DNA from: Lobulomyces angularis
Taxonomy: Eukaryota; Chytridiomycota; Chytridiomycetes; Lobulomycetales; Lobulomycetaceae
Direction: 5' to 3'
Assembly: GCA_027604685.1 (NCBI GenBank)
Contig: JADHYX010000009.1
Coordinates: forward strand, 29,125-47,801
Length of the DNA: 18,677 nucleotides
In this document: positions 1-9,972 of the stretch, one piece after another
Numbering within the stretch: the first letter of the stretch is position 1
How the letters are laid out: each line of letters starts with the position of its first letter
Notes under the pieces: model-generated
The model's database searches: none
Seen by the model: the letters and a program-made list of their open reading frames with translations, nothing else
What the model was told of the DNA's origin: nothing
Translations under genes and position numbers: made by a program

Positions 1-329
1 TTAAGATGAACGATGTTTTTTCTTCTTTGGTGACACAAAACCCAATCTTGATTTTTTTCGACAAAAGTGATAAGTTTTGTTGTTTTGCATTTTCTTATTC
101 TACCACTAAATGATGCGATGTTGTTGCTGCATCATCTTCTTTGGATTAAACAGCTATATTCATGTGATTTATAACTTTTACATGGATTAACTGGCTTCTA
201 AATACACTGTCCTCTCAATCGACATTGCAAAATTAAGTCTTATTTAGTAAAATTGCAATGGGTTAATATCGTATATCTGTTTATATATTCTAAATTCTAT
301 TTTACAACTATTTTAGTTTTCGCATCCCA
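1..329. other. Window edge, no gene supported
   Basis: This is sequence beyond the 3' end of the minus-strand GT49 gene. Short open stretches exist on both strands near positions 1-115, for example a plus-strand run starting at the ATG at 6 and closing at a TGA near 110. They overlap one another in several frames, and none shows a recognisable motif. It could be the end of a neighbouring gene cut by the window, or plain intergenic DNA. Confidence 0.4.
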
Positions 330-1675
330 TCATATTATAGAAATTTTTTCCCTTTTTTTGAAAAATAATTTTGTATCTATTGCAGACTTCTTCTATAAAT
401 CTATTGAGCAATGGCAAGTTTTTTTTTCTCTTAAAAAGAATTCATTACAATTTATTTCATTGTTTGCTTACTTCCTCGATTCTGATGTCAGGATATTCGT
501 GAAAGCAATGTATAACAAAGTCATTGGGCAAAACATAAAACTCTACACCAGATAGATATATTTCATACCACCACGCTACCTTGTTAGCACCATATCCTGT
601 AAACCTTTCATCACTGAAACAAGAGTTTTCTTAATTAAAATAAATGCTATTTTTACCTATATGGAACACCAGTAGTGTTGAACAGAGCATAAGGTTCATA
701 TCTCAAGGTATCAGGAACAATTTGGTATATCCTGTCAGTACCTAGCCATTTCTCGTAGTTTGTAGAAGAGTGGCCTCGGTTTTTTAATCCATGAAACACA
801 GTTAAACTATTATTGAACATGCTAATTACTTCTTCCTTAGTTTGAGGAAAGTCATTAAATTTGGTATTAACGTATTCGTTTTGAAATTCTAATGCGGGTA
901 AAACAAATACACTGTTTCCAATTGATAATTTGCTCTTTACAAATTCGTTGGATTTGAAGTTTTTCAAAAAACTTTTGTTTACAATAAAATCAACATCCAA
1001 AGGAAAAATTATTTCTGTTTTGCTAAAAAATCTTGCAACATTTCTTAAATAATTTAATTGCCTAGGATATTTGTCTATTACCAGGTGTATGTTTGTTTTA
1101 GATTTTAATACCACAAAATTCTTGTCTATAAATTTAGTCAGCTTTTCCATGTTGGAAACTAGTTCTTCGTCATCAGGAATGTGTAAAGTGACCGAAAAAT
1201 AGCCTAGAAAATTTAAGTATTGTTATTTTAATTTTTTTTACAATCAGTGGTGGATATGCTATTCAATAGAGTATTAAATCTATCCACTGTTATCATAGTC
1301 GTAACAGTAACATCATCCACTTTTGGTACACTTGACATTTTAAAGTAGAATGGCTCTAACTTAGTAGGTTTTAATACGTTTGAAAACAATTTGTCAAAAA
1401 TTAAGTTATCTTTAAATCCATCTAGGCTGTTTACATCTTTTATAATTTGATATTTCCCTAAAATTTTAAAAATTATCAAAAAAATTGTTTTTTATTTTTG
1501 GTAATTCTATTTTACCTAAAATACTTCTCAGCGTATCACTATTTAAGTGATCTATTTGTAAAACTCTATTGCTGCTATTGTAATAGGATATAATATGAAA
1601 AGTAATTGCCATAAATATCAATGACAAAGTTGCTATGATAAAAATCCAATTCTTTGTTGAAGTTATAGCAACCAT
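330..1675 (-). CDS. LARGE/B4GAT1-like GT49 glycosyltransferase, type II membrane protein
   Basis: Exons on the minus strand are 1516-1675, 1242-1457, 657-1203, 472-613 and probably 330-392, giving about 375 aa. If the last donor (GTAAGC at 471) is not used, the protein ends at the TGA at 457-459, giving 359 aa. Residues about 10-31 form a hydrophobic signal anchor, so a Golgi type II protein is expected. Family motifs seen after splicing: VTTMITVDRF (105-113), LRNVAR (178-183), the metal-binding LDVDF (194-198), VLPALEF, SSTNYEKW, YEPYALF and DERFTGYGANKV (309-320). This order matches the Glyco_transf_49 family, where LARGE and B4GAT1 add xylose/glucuronic acid to glycans. The family and topology are well supported. 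The donor sugar and acceptor are unknown. The splice between YS and DER rebuilds the conserved motif across the 614-656 intron. It lies 260 bp downstream of the kinase gene and on the same strand. Confidence 0.85.
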
Positions 1676-1935
1676 TTTTTTTTACTTATGCTTTTTTAGA
1701 ACTCCGCGTGACTAGAAAAAGAAAATAGAATTCTTATAAGCTCATTTAAAATAAACTGTTCTATTGTTAATATAGCATGCATAGCGAGATAAATCACCAG
1801 TTTACACAACAAATATATCACTTTTTTAATAAATTTTAACAAATGTAATATTTTTTTGTATATTTAAATATTTTTTTAAAAATTGTTTTTTTATTTAAAT
1901 TTATTTTTATTAGGAATACATTTATATTTAATTTT

Positions 1936-4334
1936 TTAAGACAATCTACTCTTCCATCTACTAAACAAAGCTTGACCAATTTTGCTCATTTCAAAATCAA
2001 AAGAGTTTGATATCTCTGCATCCATTTCGTGAACGTATCCACTATTTAAATTACCCTCCTCCATAGATGCTTTCTTACAGCTTTCGAATGTATCTATTTC
2101 TTTTTTTAGATGATCCAGCATTTTCCTTCCGTTATCAACTCCTTGTTCTTTTATATTCAACAATTTGTTAAAGCTTAGTAAAACTTCAAGTGTACTTGAT
2201 TCTAACGTATTGTCCTTTAAATCAAATTTTCTTGCAGTTTCCTCTTCCTGTACCTATATTAAAATTATTTCGACATATTTAGATTCATGATTTGCAATTT
2301 ATATCAGTTTTGCTTATACTTACTATTTTTAAGTATGAGTTTTTGGTTTTTTCACACTGAATAAATCTTGGAAAATTCAAAATTAATCTACTCATTTGGT
2401 TTGTTGTTTTATTTTCGTTAACTTTACAATTTGGCTAGTTTAAAAAAAAAAAAAAATTATTCTTTTACAACTTTTTTTTATTTTTTTTTACTTACTTCAA
2501 CATTAATGATATTTTTTTTTATTAATGTTTCTTCCCCAAACTTTTTTGCTAATTTATTTTTTAATTCCGAAGTTCCATCAAAAGGTCTCTGATCAAATTC
2601 ATCCGCAAAAGCAATGCTAAAAAAAAAAAAAATAGAAAATTTATTTGTATATCTCTCCTTTTTCTGTAATTTACCTTCTACCAAGGGTTTGATTTAAATT
2701 TTTTCCAATACTTCCACACTTTCGAAGCGCTGAGGGCTAAAAAAAAAGAGTGAAATGAATAGAATTTAATAAGCAAAAACAAAGAAAAGAGTTACTTTTT
2801 TTATTGTTTTTTTTTCATTAGTTGTTCCAAAACTCCAAAAGTTGGTGTCAAGTTCTTCAACCTTTTTTATTGGGCTGTTAAAATAAAATTTAAAAAAAAA
2901 TAATCATTCGTTGATTTACTCACCCTTCAGCAATAGTATCACTGCTATTTAATTGAACCAAGTTTTTGTATTTTTTTATAATTTCTGTTAAATTTGTATG
3001 GCTTAAATGGGATTTTGATGTTATAAATGGGTGCGTTAATAATTCAGCAGCTGAGGGTCTCTGTTGTTATTAAAATTAACGTGTAAAAGTAATAAACTTA
3101 TTAATTTAATTTAATTTCTTTTTAATGTTTACATGACTTGGTCTTTTACTTAAACACTTTGAAACAAAGTCTCTGAATTCTGGAGAAAACGATTGATCCA
3201 GTTTGGGAGATTCCTCTTGTGGAATTATGAACAGTACTCTCATAGGATGAAAATTGGCCCTAGGTGGTAAGCTCCTAAAAATGTAATTTTCAATGTTTCT
3301 TTTTAATTTCTTTGTATTATTTTTAAATATTTTATACGTTGCCAGTTCAAATGCTGTTATTCCTGCACTCCAGATATCTGCCTTTTTTTTATGCGAAATT
3401 AATTTCAATATCATTATTTTTTATTTCTAAATTTACTTTTGAATTATAAGCCGATCTCAAAATTACCTCTGGTGCCTGTTACAATTAACAAACATATAGA
3501 TTTTTTAGTAAAAACTTAGTTTAAATTAATACCATCCAATACTATAGTTAAAAATAAAAAAAAAAGGCCATTTTAATAGTGTTATTCTAATGCACTAAAA
3601 TTTTTTTATCATTTTTTTTTTTAAAAATTTTTTTTTATTGCTTTTCTTACAGGAGTGCCAACAAAAGTATTTTTTTTAGTTATAGTAGCAGTTATCTTCA
3701 TTAAATAAATATAAAAAAAATTAAAACCCATTAAAATCAAAATAATAACCTCTGCTGATACACCGAAGTCGGCTAATTTCACTTTACCATCTTCCGTCAA
3801 TAAAATATTTGCAGCTTTGATATCTCTATGAATTTTTTTTAATCCATGCAAATATTCTAATCCATAAAGTAATTGCCGAATAATTATTGAAATTTGCACC
3901 TCGTTGAAAACTCCTGCTTTAAGAAGATCCAAACAGCTTCCACCAGAGCAATACTCCATTACAATCCATAGTGAGGTGTCCTTCACATATGATCCATAGT
4001 ATTTCGTTATGTATGGTGAATTTAGATTTGACAAAAAAGATACTTCTTGTCGTATATCTTCAATGTCATCTCCAGAATCTTTCAAAATTTTATTTTTTTT
4101 ATTTATATTTTATTAGTTTCGTTTTTAAAACATTTTTATTTTTTTACCTGATAAAAAATCAATAACTTTTATTGCAACTGGTGTGCCAGATTTTTTATGA
4201 ATGCCTCTAAATACTTCACCAAACGATCCTTTTCCTACCAATTCTAAAATATCGTAGATTGCGGAAGGATCATTGACAATATTTTGTTTTTTTCCCAGTG
4301 TAATATCCATCCTTTCACTACTCTCTAGCATCAT
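1936..4334 (-). CDS. GCK-III (MST3/YSK1/Sid1-like) Ste20 serine/threonine kinase
   Basis: Thirteen exons: 4148-4334, 3750-4078, 3651-3695, 3533-3541, 3437-3475, 3338-3381, 3133-3274, 2924-3060, 2796-2874, 2675-2736, 2496-2616, 2324-2434 and 1936-2253. They give 540 aa with every junction in phase. Seen: Gly loop GKGSFG (34-39), VAIK lysine K56, the GCK-type EIEDIRQE-like helix, SPYITKYYGSY, HRDIKAANILL with catalytic D148, DFG at D166, NTFVGTPYWMAPEV, SKADIWSAGITAFELA and HPMRVLF. FVGTP plus NSKADIWS favours GCK-III over Hippo/MST1. In other fungi GCK-III kinases act in the septation/morphogenesis networks upstream of NDR kinases. That role is inferred here. The 129-codon ORF at 1936-2395 looks like a separate gene, but it is in frame with exon 12 and is best read as the C-terminal tail. 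The tail is acidic, probably helical and not recognised. A second ATG at 4331-4329 is a possible start. Confidence 0.9.
3533..3541 (-). other. 9-nt microexon encoding Tyr-Trp-Met
   Basis: This exon lies between an intron ending in TATAG (3542-3650) and one starting GTATTA (3476-3532). It supplies YWM between GTP and APE in the kinase activation segment, where the family has FWM. Skipping it keeps the frame but deletes the conserved WM. Confidence 0.85.
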
Positions 4335-4594
4335 TTTTTTTTGTATTGCTTAGATTTCTTTTTTACTTTCAATAAGAAAATTAATACTGGAAATCGCGTG
4401 AATATTTTAAAGTCCGCATTTTCAGGGATATGGTCTTTTTGGAAAAATACAGTTTTGAAGACTTAAAATCGATAAACTTTAACTGAAAAGTTTATTACTT
4501 AGCAGAAAACGCAGTCATTGCTATTATTATAATGTAATTTATTATTTGTAGATATTTTTTGGTTTTTTTTTTTTACTAAGCTATTAAGAGTTCT

Positions 4595-5699
4595 TTAATT
4601 ACAAGATTTTACTGCAGGCAAATATGCACCAATTTTTGCCAACCTATCAGCTTCCTCATTGCCCAGGATACCAGAATGTGCTTTAACATAAACCCATTCA
4701 ACACTTTTTCTACTTGAATTTAGCTCATCTAGTCTTTCCCACAAATCCTTATTTAGTACAGGTGTATTGTATGAGGTTTTCCAGCCTCGCTTTTTCCAGT
4801 TAGCAATCCATCCCTTTAATCCTTCAAATAAAAATTAAGATTTTTTTGCAACCTTTTTACCGTTAATTAAATACATAGAATCAGTATGAATAGTGAGCGC
4901 AACGTTATAAGAAGACACTTCTAAAGCTCTAATAGCTGCTAATAACTCCCCTTTTTAGTTTAAAAATTAAACACAAATTAAAAATTATCCAGAAAGATAC
5001 CTCTATTGTTGGTTTGTTCACCAGGGACGCGCTCTGAGATATTTCGAGGATCTCCTAATGAGAAAAATACACCAGCTCCTGCTATGGCCCCGCCTCGTCC
5101 ATTATTTATGCAGCAGCCATCAGTGTAGATATTTAAAACTTCTCCATTTTCATTTTCTCTAAAAATAGTAAAAAGTTACAAATAGCTATAAGAAAAATGA
5201 TACTTATACGGAATTGGTTGGATGGAGTTAGTCACAATTGGAAGATCCGTAGTGTACGCAGCTTCCAAAGACTTACCTTCCCCTTCTAAATACTGAATTG
5301 CATCTGACATTACTGAAAAACCTGAAAATATTAAATAATTAAAAAAAAAAAAACAAATTCATTAGATAACATATTAATTATTTCTTAATAGTTGTTATTA
5401 TAAAAAAATACTTTTGTGTTGTGCCTTTGGGAAACCTAGTACTTGGGCCTTTGTTTCATCCCAAGTTTGATAAATTCCTTAAAAAAAAAAAAAAAAAAAA
5501 GTAAAAGGATGGAAAATTACAATTAGCAATTAATATAAAACATCTCTAAAAGAAATTGACAACAAATTAAGTAATTACAACTCAAAGGAATTGTTGATAA
5601 GCAATTGAATTAAAAATTAATCAAAAAAAAATTAAAAATTGTTGGAGTGAAATATCTACCTGGCTTTCTTCCTTGTTTTACAGCATATATTTTTGGCAT
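4595..5699 (-). CDS. RNH1: Ribonuclease H1 with N-terminal hybrid-binding domain
   Basis: Six exons (5660-5699, 5412-5477, 5210-5321, 5001-5158, 4861-4950, 4595-4821) give 230 aa, normal for a fungal RNase H1. Residues 3-48 form the hybrid-binding (cauli_VI) domain: YAVKQGRKPGIY, then TW..TKAQVLGFPKA and KSF. The catalytic domain starts at IYTDGCC (83-89). The carboxylates are D86, E127 (NNRGEL), D149 (HTDS) and D214 (NEEAD), and H204 in VKAHSG is the flexible-loop histidine. All catalytic residues are present. The enzyme cuts the RNA strand of RNA:DNA hybrids. No mitochondrial presequence is visible, so a nuclear/cytosolic site is likely. The first intron is the longest in the window (182 bp, 5478-5659). 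The start is the only ATG before the conserved PKIYAV segment. Confidence 0.95.
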
Positions 5700-6006
5700 T
5701 AAAAATCTAAAAAGTTTTTTAAGAATAATGTTTCAAAAATTTTTCATCACTTTAATTAAAGTGGCAAGGGTTTTTTATACTGAAGTGTAATGGGAGCAAC
5801 AAGAATTTCTTGAAATTAATTATTTAAAGAATCTTCAGTATTCTACCACTTTTCGAAGCTAATTAGTTACATGTATATATATTATTAAAAAATTCTACAG
5901 AGCGTTTCAATAATAAAACTCATAAAATTTATTGTGAAGACAAAATTGAAAAAATGTTTAAAAATTAATACAATATTCATAATGTTGCTTTGTATAATAG
6001 GACTTT
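5700..6006. other. Intergenic region with nested inverted repeat
   Basis: This separates the 3' end of the Rim101-like gene from the RNase H1 start. Apart from AT-rich filler it holds the nested inverted repeat at 5758-5852, which is listed separately. Confidence 0.5.
5758..5852. repeat. Nested inverted repeat, about 95 bp
   Basis: Outer arms are AAAGTGG (5758-5764) and CCACTTT (5846-5852). Inner arms are ATACTGAAG (5777-5785) and CTTCAGTAT (5833-5841). A small palindrome, CAAGAATTTCTTG, lies in the loop. It sits 60-150 bp upstream of the RNase H1 ATG and could be a cruciform, a decayed miniature element or a regulatory site. Confidence 0.6.
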
Positions 6007-8012
6007 TTAGCTTTGTACCACAAATAAGTCATCGGAATCTCTTAAATTGTCTTCCATAACCCAATTTTTATCAAAGCCGATCTTCATAAAATACTTAATG
6101 TCTAATTTTTCCCCTGAATCAATTAAACTTAAATTGAAGTTTATTTTTGAATTTAATTTGCCTAATTCGCAAATTAATCCTTTGCAACAAAGCTCTCTAA
6201 TTAACATGCTCTCGTGCTCGTCGCCCCAAACTATTTCCTCAACCTATCATATTAATTTTTGCAAAATAGAAAATTTTACCATTTTTTGCAAATCATATTT
6301 GACAGACTCCGTAAAAGCATAAAATTCCTGTTTCTTCAAATACACAACTCTAATATCTTCAATATAAGGAAGCTTAAACCTAATGATTTTAATACTTTAT
6401 GTTGAGATTTTAAGTTTACCTTAACCCAAGTTGGCTCTTTCCACAATCACCTGGGTTACACCAGTTGCGAGATTTGTGGGATACTTCAACTAATTCTACA
6501 CTATATTATATTTTTAAGCAAAAGTGTTGTTTATAACATATTACGTAGTGTCGTTGTTCATCGTTCTTCTGTAAGTTTCTAAAATAAACATCAAAAGCTC
6601 ACTTAAAATCTTTCTTAAGTTGTTTGTGTAAAAATAAGGAACCGGTGTAAGAGGAGTATTGTATGATATCTGCATACTGTAAAAAAGTTGGTAAAAAAAA
6701 CTTTTTGAAACATTACGCCGGAATAAAGTTTACTCCAGAAGTGGATGAACTCAATTTCTTTAATTCTGCGTCATATAATAAGGTACCTTTTAATTCAGTC
6801 AAAATCTTCCTAAAGCCTTTCATTACACCACCACCTTTTACCATATCTTTTATAAGCATGGATTGCCTTTTAGTTAAAATCGAAGGTATATCCAAATTCA
6901 AATTTTTAAGTCGCTCCAGTACGTCAACATAAATTGAAGTTTGAGCATTTACAGGAACCTTTTAAAAACGCATTATGAAAAATGGGGCTAAATACATACC
7001 AATCCTCCATTCTTACCATAATCATAAATTTTGTTTACAGCGTCCTGTTCCGCATCTATTCCAGCGGAAAAGTTAAAAAAGAGAAAACTCCTATATAAAG
7101 AAAAAAAATTTAACAAAATAAAGACATTATCGAGTGCAAACCTTAAAAATATCTTCCAATTAAACCCAACACTTGGAATACATTTGGGGGTAATAAACAT
7201 ATTTAAAGGTAAAGTCTCGTAGTTCATATTGTTACTGTTGTTAAAAAAGTTGTTACTGGAGAGTACCACTTCGCTCCCAACAAAAGGAGAAATTGAATTG
7301 TGGTATTGTGAAAAACTATTAGGAGTTAACTCTGCAACACCAGGAAATCCTTTAATGCCATTAGTGTCAGCTGGCAGGTAAACTGAAGAATCCGCGAAAT
7401 TATCGTTGGAAATAAAAGCTGAATCATGTGGAGTCATTGGTGGCGAAAGGAAGTCCGCTCCACCAATAACATTTAAAGTTGAGGAGTTAGAAAATGGTAC
7501 ATTGTTTGCTTTCTGATATTGATGTTTTATTGATTTTTTTTTATTTTCAATCACTGCTGTTCCCTCTTTAGAGGCATCTCCATGAGCATTTTTTAAATGC
7601 TTTACTCTGTCTTGTCGATTTCTAAAATAACTATTGCAATTTTCAACCTTCATAAAAGTTAAGTCAATAACTATAAAAAATTAAAATTACTGTGCAAGTC
7701 AGTGGTTTCAACTGTGAAGAGAAATGAGAAATTATATCTACAAAAAAAACAAATTAAAGTAACGAAAAATTGAATACTAACGATCCAGATATTGACCTTT
7801 ATCTACAAAAAAATGTAAACATTATTAAACTAACAAAAATCGAAATTTTTACGTTTTACGACTGAGCCGCAAACTGGTCTGTCATTAAACTTTCTTATTA
7901 AACATTTTTGTTTTCCTTCTCTTATATGTGATGTTGATAAGTGATGATACAACTCTATTTCAGTTTTGAAAGAAGTTGATGTGCAGTCATCCCAAAGGCA
8001 AATATGACTCAT
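6007..8012 (-). CDS. RIM101: Rim101/PacC-like C2H2 transcription factor with long C-terminal region
   Basis: Ten exons: 7853-8012, 7782-7802, 7691-7737, 7142-7647, 7000-7090, 6717-6958, 6545-6676, 6420-6500, 6280-6379 and 6007-6243. They give 538 aa, all in phase. Three fingers appear only after splicing: C5-C10-H24-H29 (CLWDDC, ELYHHL), C37-C48-H61-H65 (HIISH) and C75-C80-H93-H98. The linker LKPLTC between fingers 2 and 3 and RQDRVKHLK in finger 3 match PacC (PLKPHKC, RPQDLKKH). A segment DAVNKIYDYGKNGGL recalls the PacC DAVNDFF-type box. PacC/Rim101 factors drive alkaline-pH responses and bind GCCARG. The middle part is Ser/Asn/Pro-rich. From about residue 356 the protein is unrecognised, with RNWCNPGDCGK and ELCCKGLICEL. 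If the splice at 6677-6716 were not used, the protein would stop at the TAA at 6713-6715 and a second gene would start at the ATG at 6675. Confidence 0.72.
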
Positions 8013-8109
8013 AGTAATTGGGTGTTTTGAAGTTGAAGTATCAGATAATCAGTTATAACTGAAAGAGACAATTATAAAGCAGGAGAAAATCCTACGCTTC
8101 TATTCTCAA

Positions 8110-8156
8110 TTTTACAAAAAAATTGTCAAAATTATTGTTACAATTTTTCTGTAAAA
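8110..8156. repeat. Inverted repeat with 17-bp arms, one mismatch
   Basis: The left arm at 8110-8126 (TTTTACAAAAAAATTGT) pairs with the right arm at 8140-8156 (ACAATTTTTCTGTAAAA) in 16 of 17 positions, around a 13-nt loop. It lies about 100-145 bp upstream of the Rim101-like start codon. Confidence 0.75.
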
Positions 8157-8981
8157 AAAACAATAATATGGCAATACAAATTATCTAACTTAAAAAAAAA
8201 ATTAAAGAAGAAAAATCTAACAAATTAATCCACAGGTATCAAGTTCTTTAAGCGTAGTTGAACGCAGACGATTTCTTATTTTTATTTTTCTATCTCAACA
8301 AGTAGTTCATTTAAAGTTAAAACTTTCATTAAAATGCATTTTTTGCTGCATCATCTCTTTCAACAGTTTTTGTTACATTGACTACAAAAATAGTTCCTTA
8401 AAACTTTTGGATGTTTTGGTTTTTCTTTAGGTTGAAGAGGTTTTGTAGGCTAAGCTTCATTTACCAAAAATAACTTTGCTTTCTAAACACCTGGCTTTAT
8501 GAATTAAACAATCTTTAAATTTGAATAAAAATATAACATTTGAAAATTCTTTTTAATGTTTTGTTGTAAGAAGACTATATCATGGCTTTTGATATCTTCG
8601 TAAACGTTGCTTTAATTTTAAATCTTTTTCTCAGATTGTAGCTCAATAGCTTTTAACTTCAAGACTCCACTAATAGTTCTTCACATTTTTACAAAATAAT
8701 CTGGATTTTTTCATATTATTCTCTTCTGCTTTTATACAAATTTTTTTTTTTTGAAGTTGTTAAATTAAATCTTCACTGTTTTGCTTCCCAATAAACTTTT
8801 TTTGTTTCGAAGTGTCTTATCACACTTTAAAAAAATCCAAGCAATTGGAACAATTAAAATTTTTTTTTTAAACATTGCGTTTTTAAAAATATTAATGTAT
8901 TAATGATAAAAAAAAAAAAAAAAAAAAAATTAAGAATTTTATCTTTTTTTTTTTTTCTTATAAATTTTTTTTCTTTAAACA

Positions 8982-9026
8982 AATTTGATTCCCCGCAAAG
9001 ACGAAAGTGCGGGGTGCGGGGAATTT
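8982..9026. repeat. GC-rich hairpin upstream of the FSH1-like gene
   Basis: TTCCCCGCA at 8989-8997 faces TGCGGGG at 9008-9014 and again TGCGGGGAA at 9015-9023. The outer AAATT/AATTT flanks can extend the stem. The two right-hand copies allow alternative stems. It is one of the very few GC-rich blocks in an AT-rich region and ends about 45 bp before the ATG at 9070. It could be a 5' UTR structure or a protein-binding site. Confidence 0.7.
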
Positions 9027-9069
9027 GTACCAAAACCTCAATGAAAAAAAATTAAGCAATTAAATAAAA

Positions 9070-9836
9070 ATGACAAAAATACTTTGTTTACATGGGTATC
9101 TTTTCAATGCTGATGAACTAAAAAGTGAATTAGCTCCAATTGAAAATTTGTTTAATGCCAATAGTAACAACACTGTCAAATTTTATTACTTAAATGCACC
9201 AAACATTTTAACAAAAGAAAAAACCTTTACTGAACTCTACAACACTGCAAAAGATGATTTTAAGATCACTGATGAAAAAAAAATTTTAGAATTTGTTGAA
9301 AAGTGCACACCAAAAGGAAAAAGTTTATCTTGGGATAATGAAAACAACCCACAATCTCCTTTTCAAGATTCCATTGACACTTTAAAAAATTATTTGGAAA
9401 ATGTTGAAGGGGATTTTGATGGCATATTTTGTAAAACACTTTTCTTTTCTTTTTTTTTTTTATTTTATTTTCTTTTTTTTTAACTTTTTCAAATCTAGGT
9501 TACAGTCAAGGGTGTGAAATTGGAGTAATCCTTAACGCTATACTGGAAAACAAAATAGAAAATAAAGTGATCAACCACAAGAATTTAAAATTTGCAGTAT
9601 TTTTATGTGGATTGTTTCCAAAAAATTTTCAACAAAAGGAATTATTATCTATAAATGAAACTCAAACCTTAAACGTGATAGGTTTAAAAGATACGATAGT
9701 GAAAAATGAACTTTCATTTGAATTTGCTAAAAATTTTAAGAATTGTCAAATTTTGAAATTCAATGGTGGTCACCACCTACCAAAAGATCAAGATTCGCTT
9801 AACAAAATAAAAGAATTTATTGAAAAATTCACTTAA
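9070..9836 (+). CDS. FSH1: FSH1/OVCA2-family serine hydrolase
   Basis: Two exons, 9070-9430 and 9499-9836, give 232 aa, the usual length for the family. The protein has an alpha/beta-hydrolase fold. The N-terminus reads KILCLHGY, the FSH1 signature at the first strand and oxyanion region. The nucleophile Ser123 is in YSQG, which is created by the splice. The probable acid is D185 (GLKDTIV) and the histidine is about H212/213 (GGHHLP), so the triad is complete. The spliced codon gives Cys instead of the usual first Gly of GxSxG (CYSQG). These enzymes hydrolyse esters or thioesters. The substrate is unknown. Intron 9431-9498 has a long T-rich 3' half. The start is preceded by an A-rich leader, and the 3' end converges with a small minus-strand ORF. 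Confidence 0.88.
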
Positions 9837-9972
9837 TTTTTTTTTTTTTTTAAAAATTTTAGAGATTTTATTTACATGTTAGATATATATATTTATATAT
9901 ATTTTTTTTTAAAATCTTACTTTAATACTTTACTATGTTTGTACTTATTTAAAAAAAAAAAAAAAAAAAAAT

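Larger units (their letters stand above)
8013..9069. other. Gene-poor region between divergent genes
   Basis: This is the shared upstream region of the Rim101-like gene (minus) and the FSH1-like gene (plus). It holds a 17-bp-stem inverted repeat near 8110-8156 and a GC-rich hairpin at 8982-9026. The minus strand between 8220 and 8830 has short peptide-like runs broken by many stops, possibly a decayed gene. No intact gene is supported. Confidence 0.5.

Noticed and set aside
1936..2395. Independent 129-aa gene beginning MSRLIL
   Set aside because: Its frame continues upstream through exon 12 into the kinase with a good acceptor at 2435, so a single gene is simpler.
124..8356. Shared 14-mer TTGCTGCATCATCT at 124-137 and 8343-8356 as a dispersed repeat
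   Set aside because: The flanks do not match, and a shared 14-mer is expected about once by chance in a window of this size and composition.
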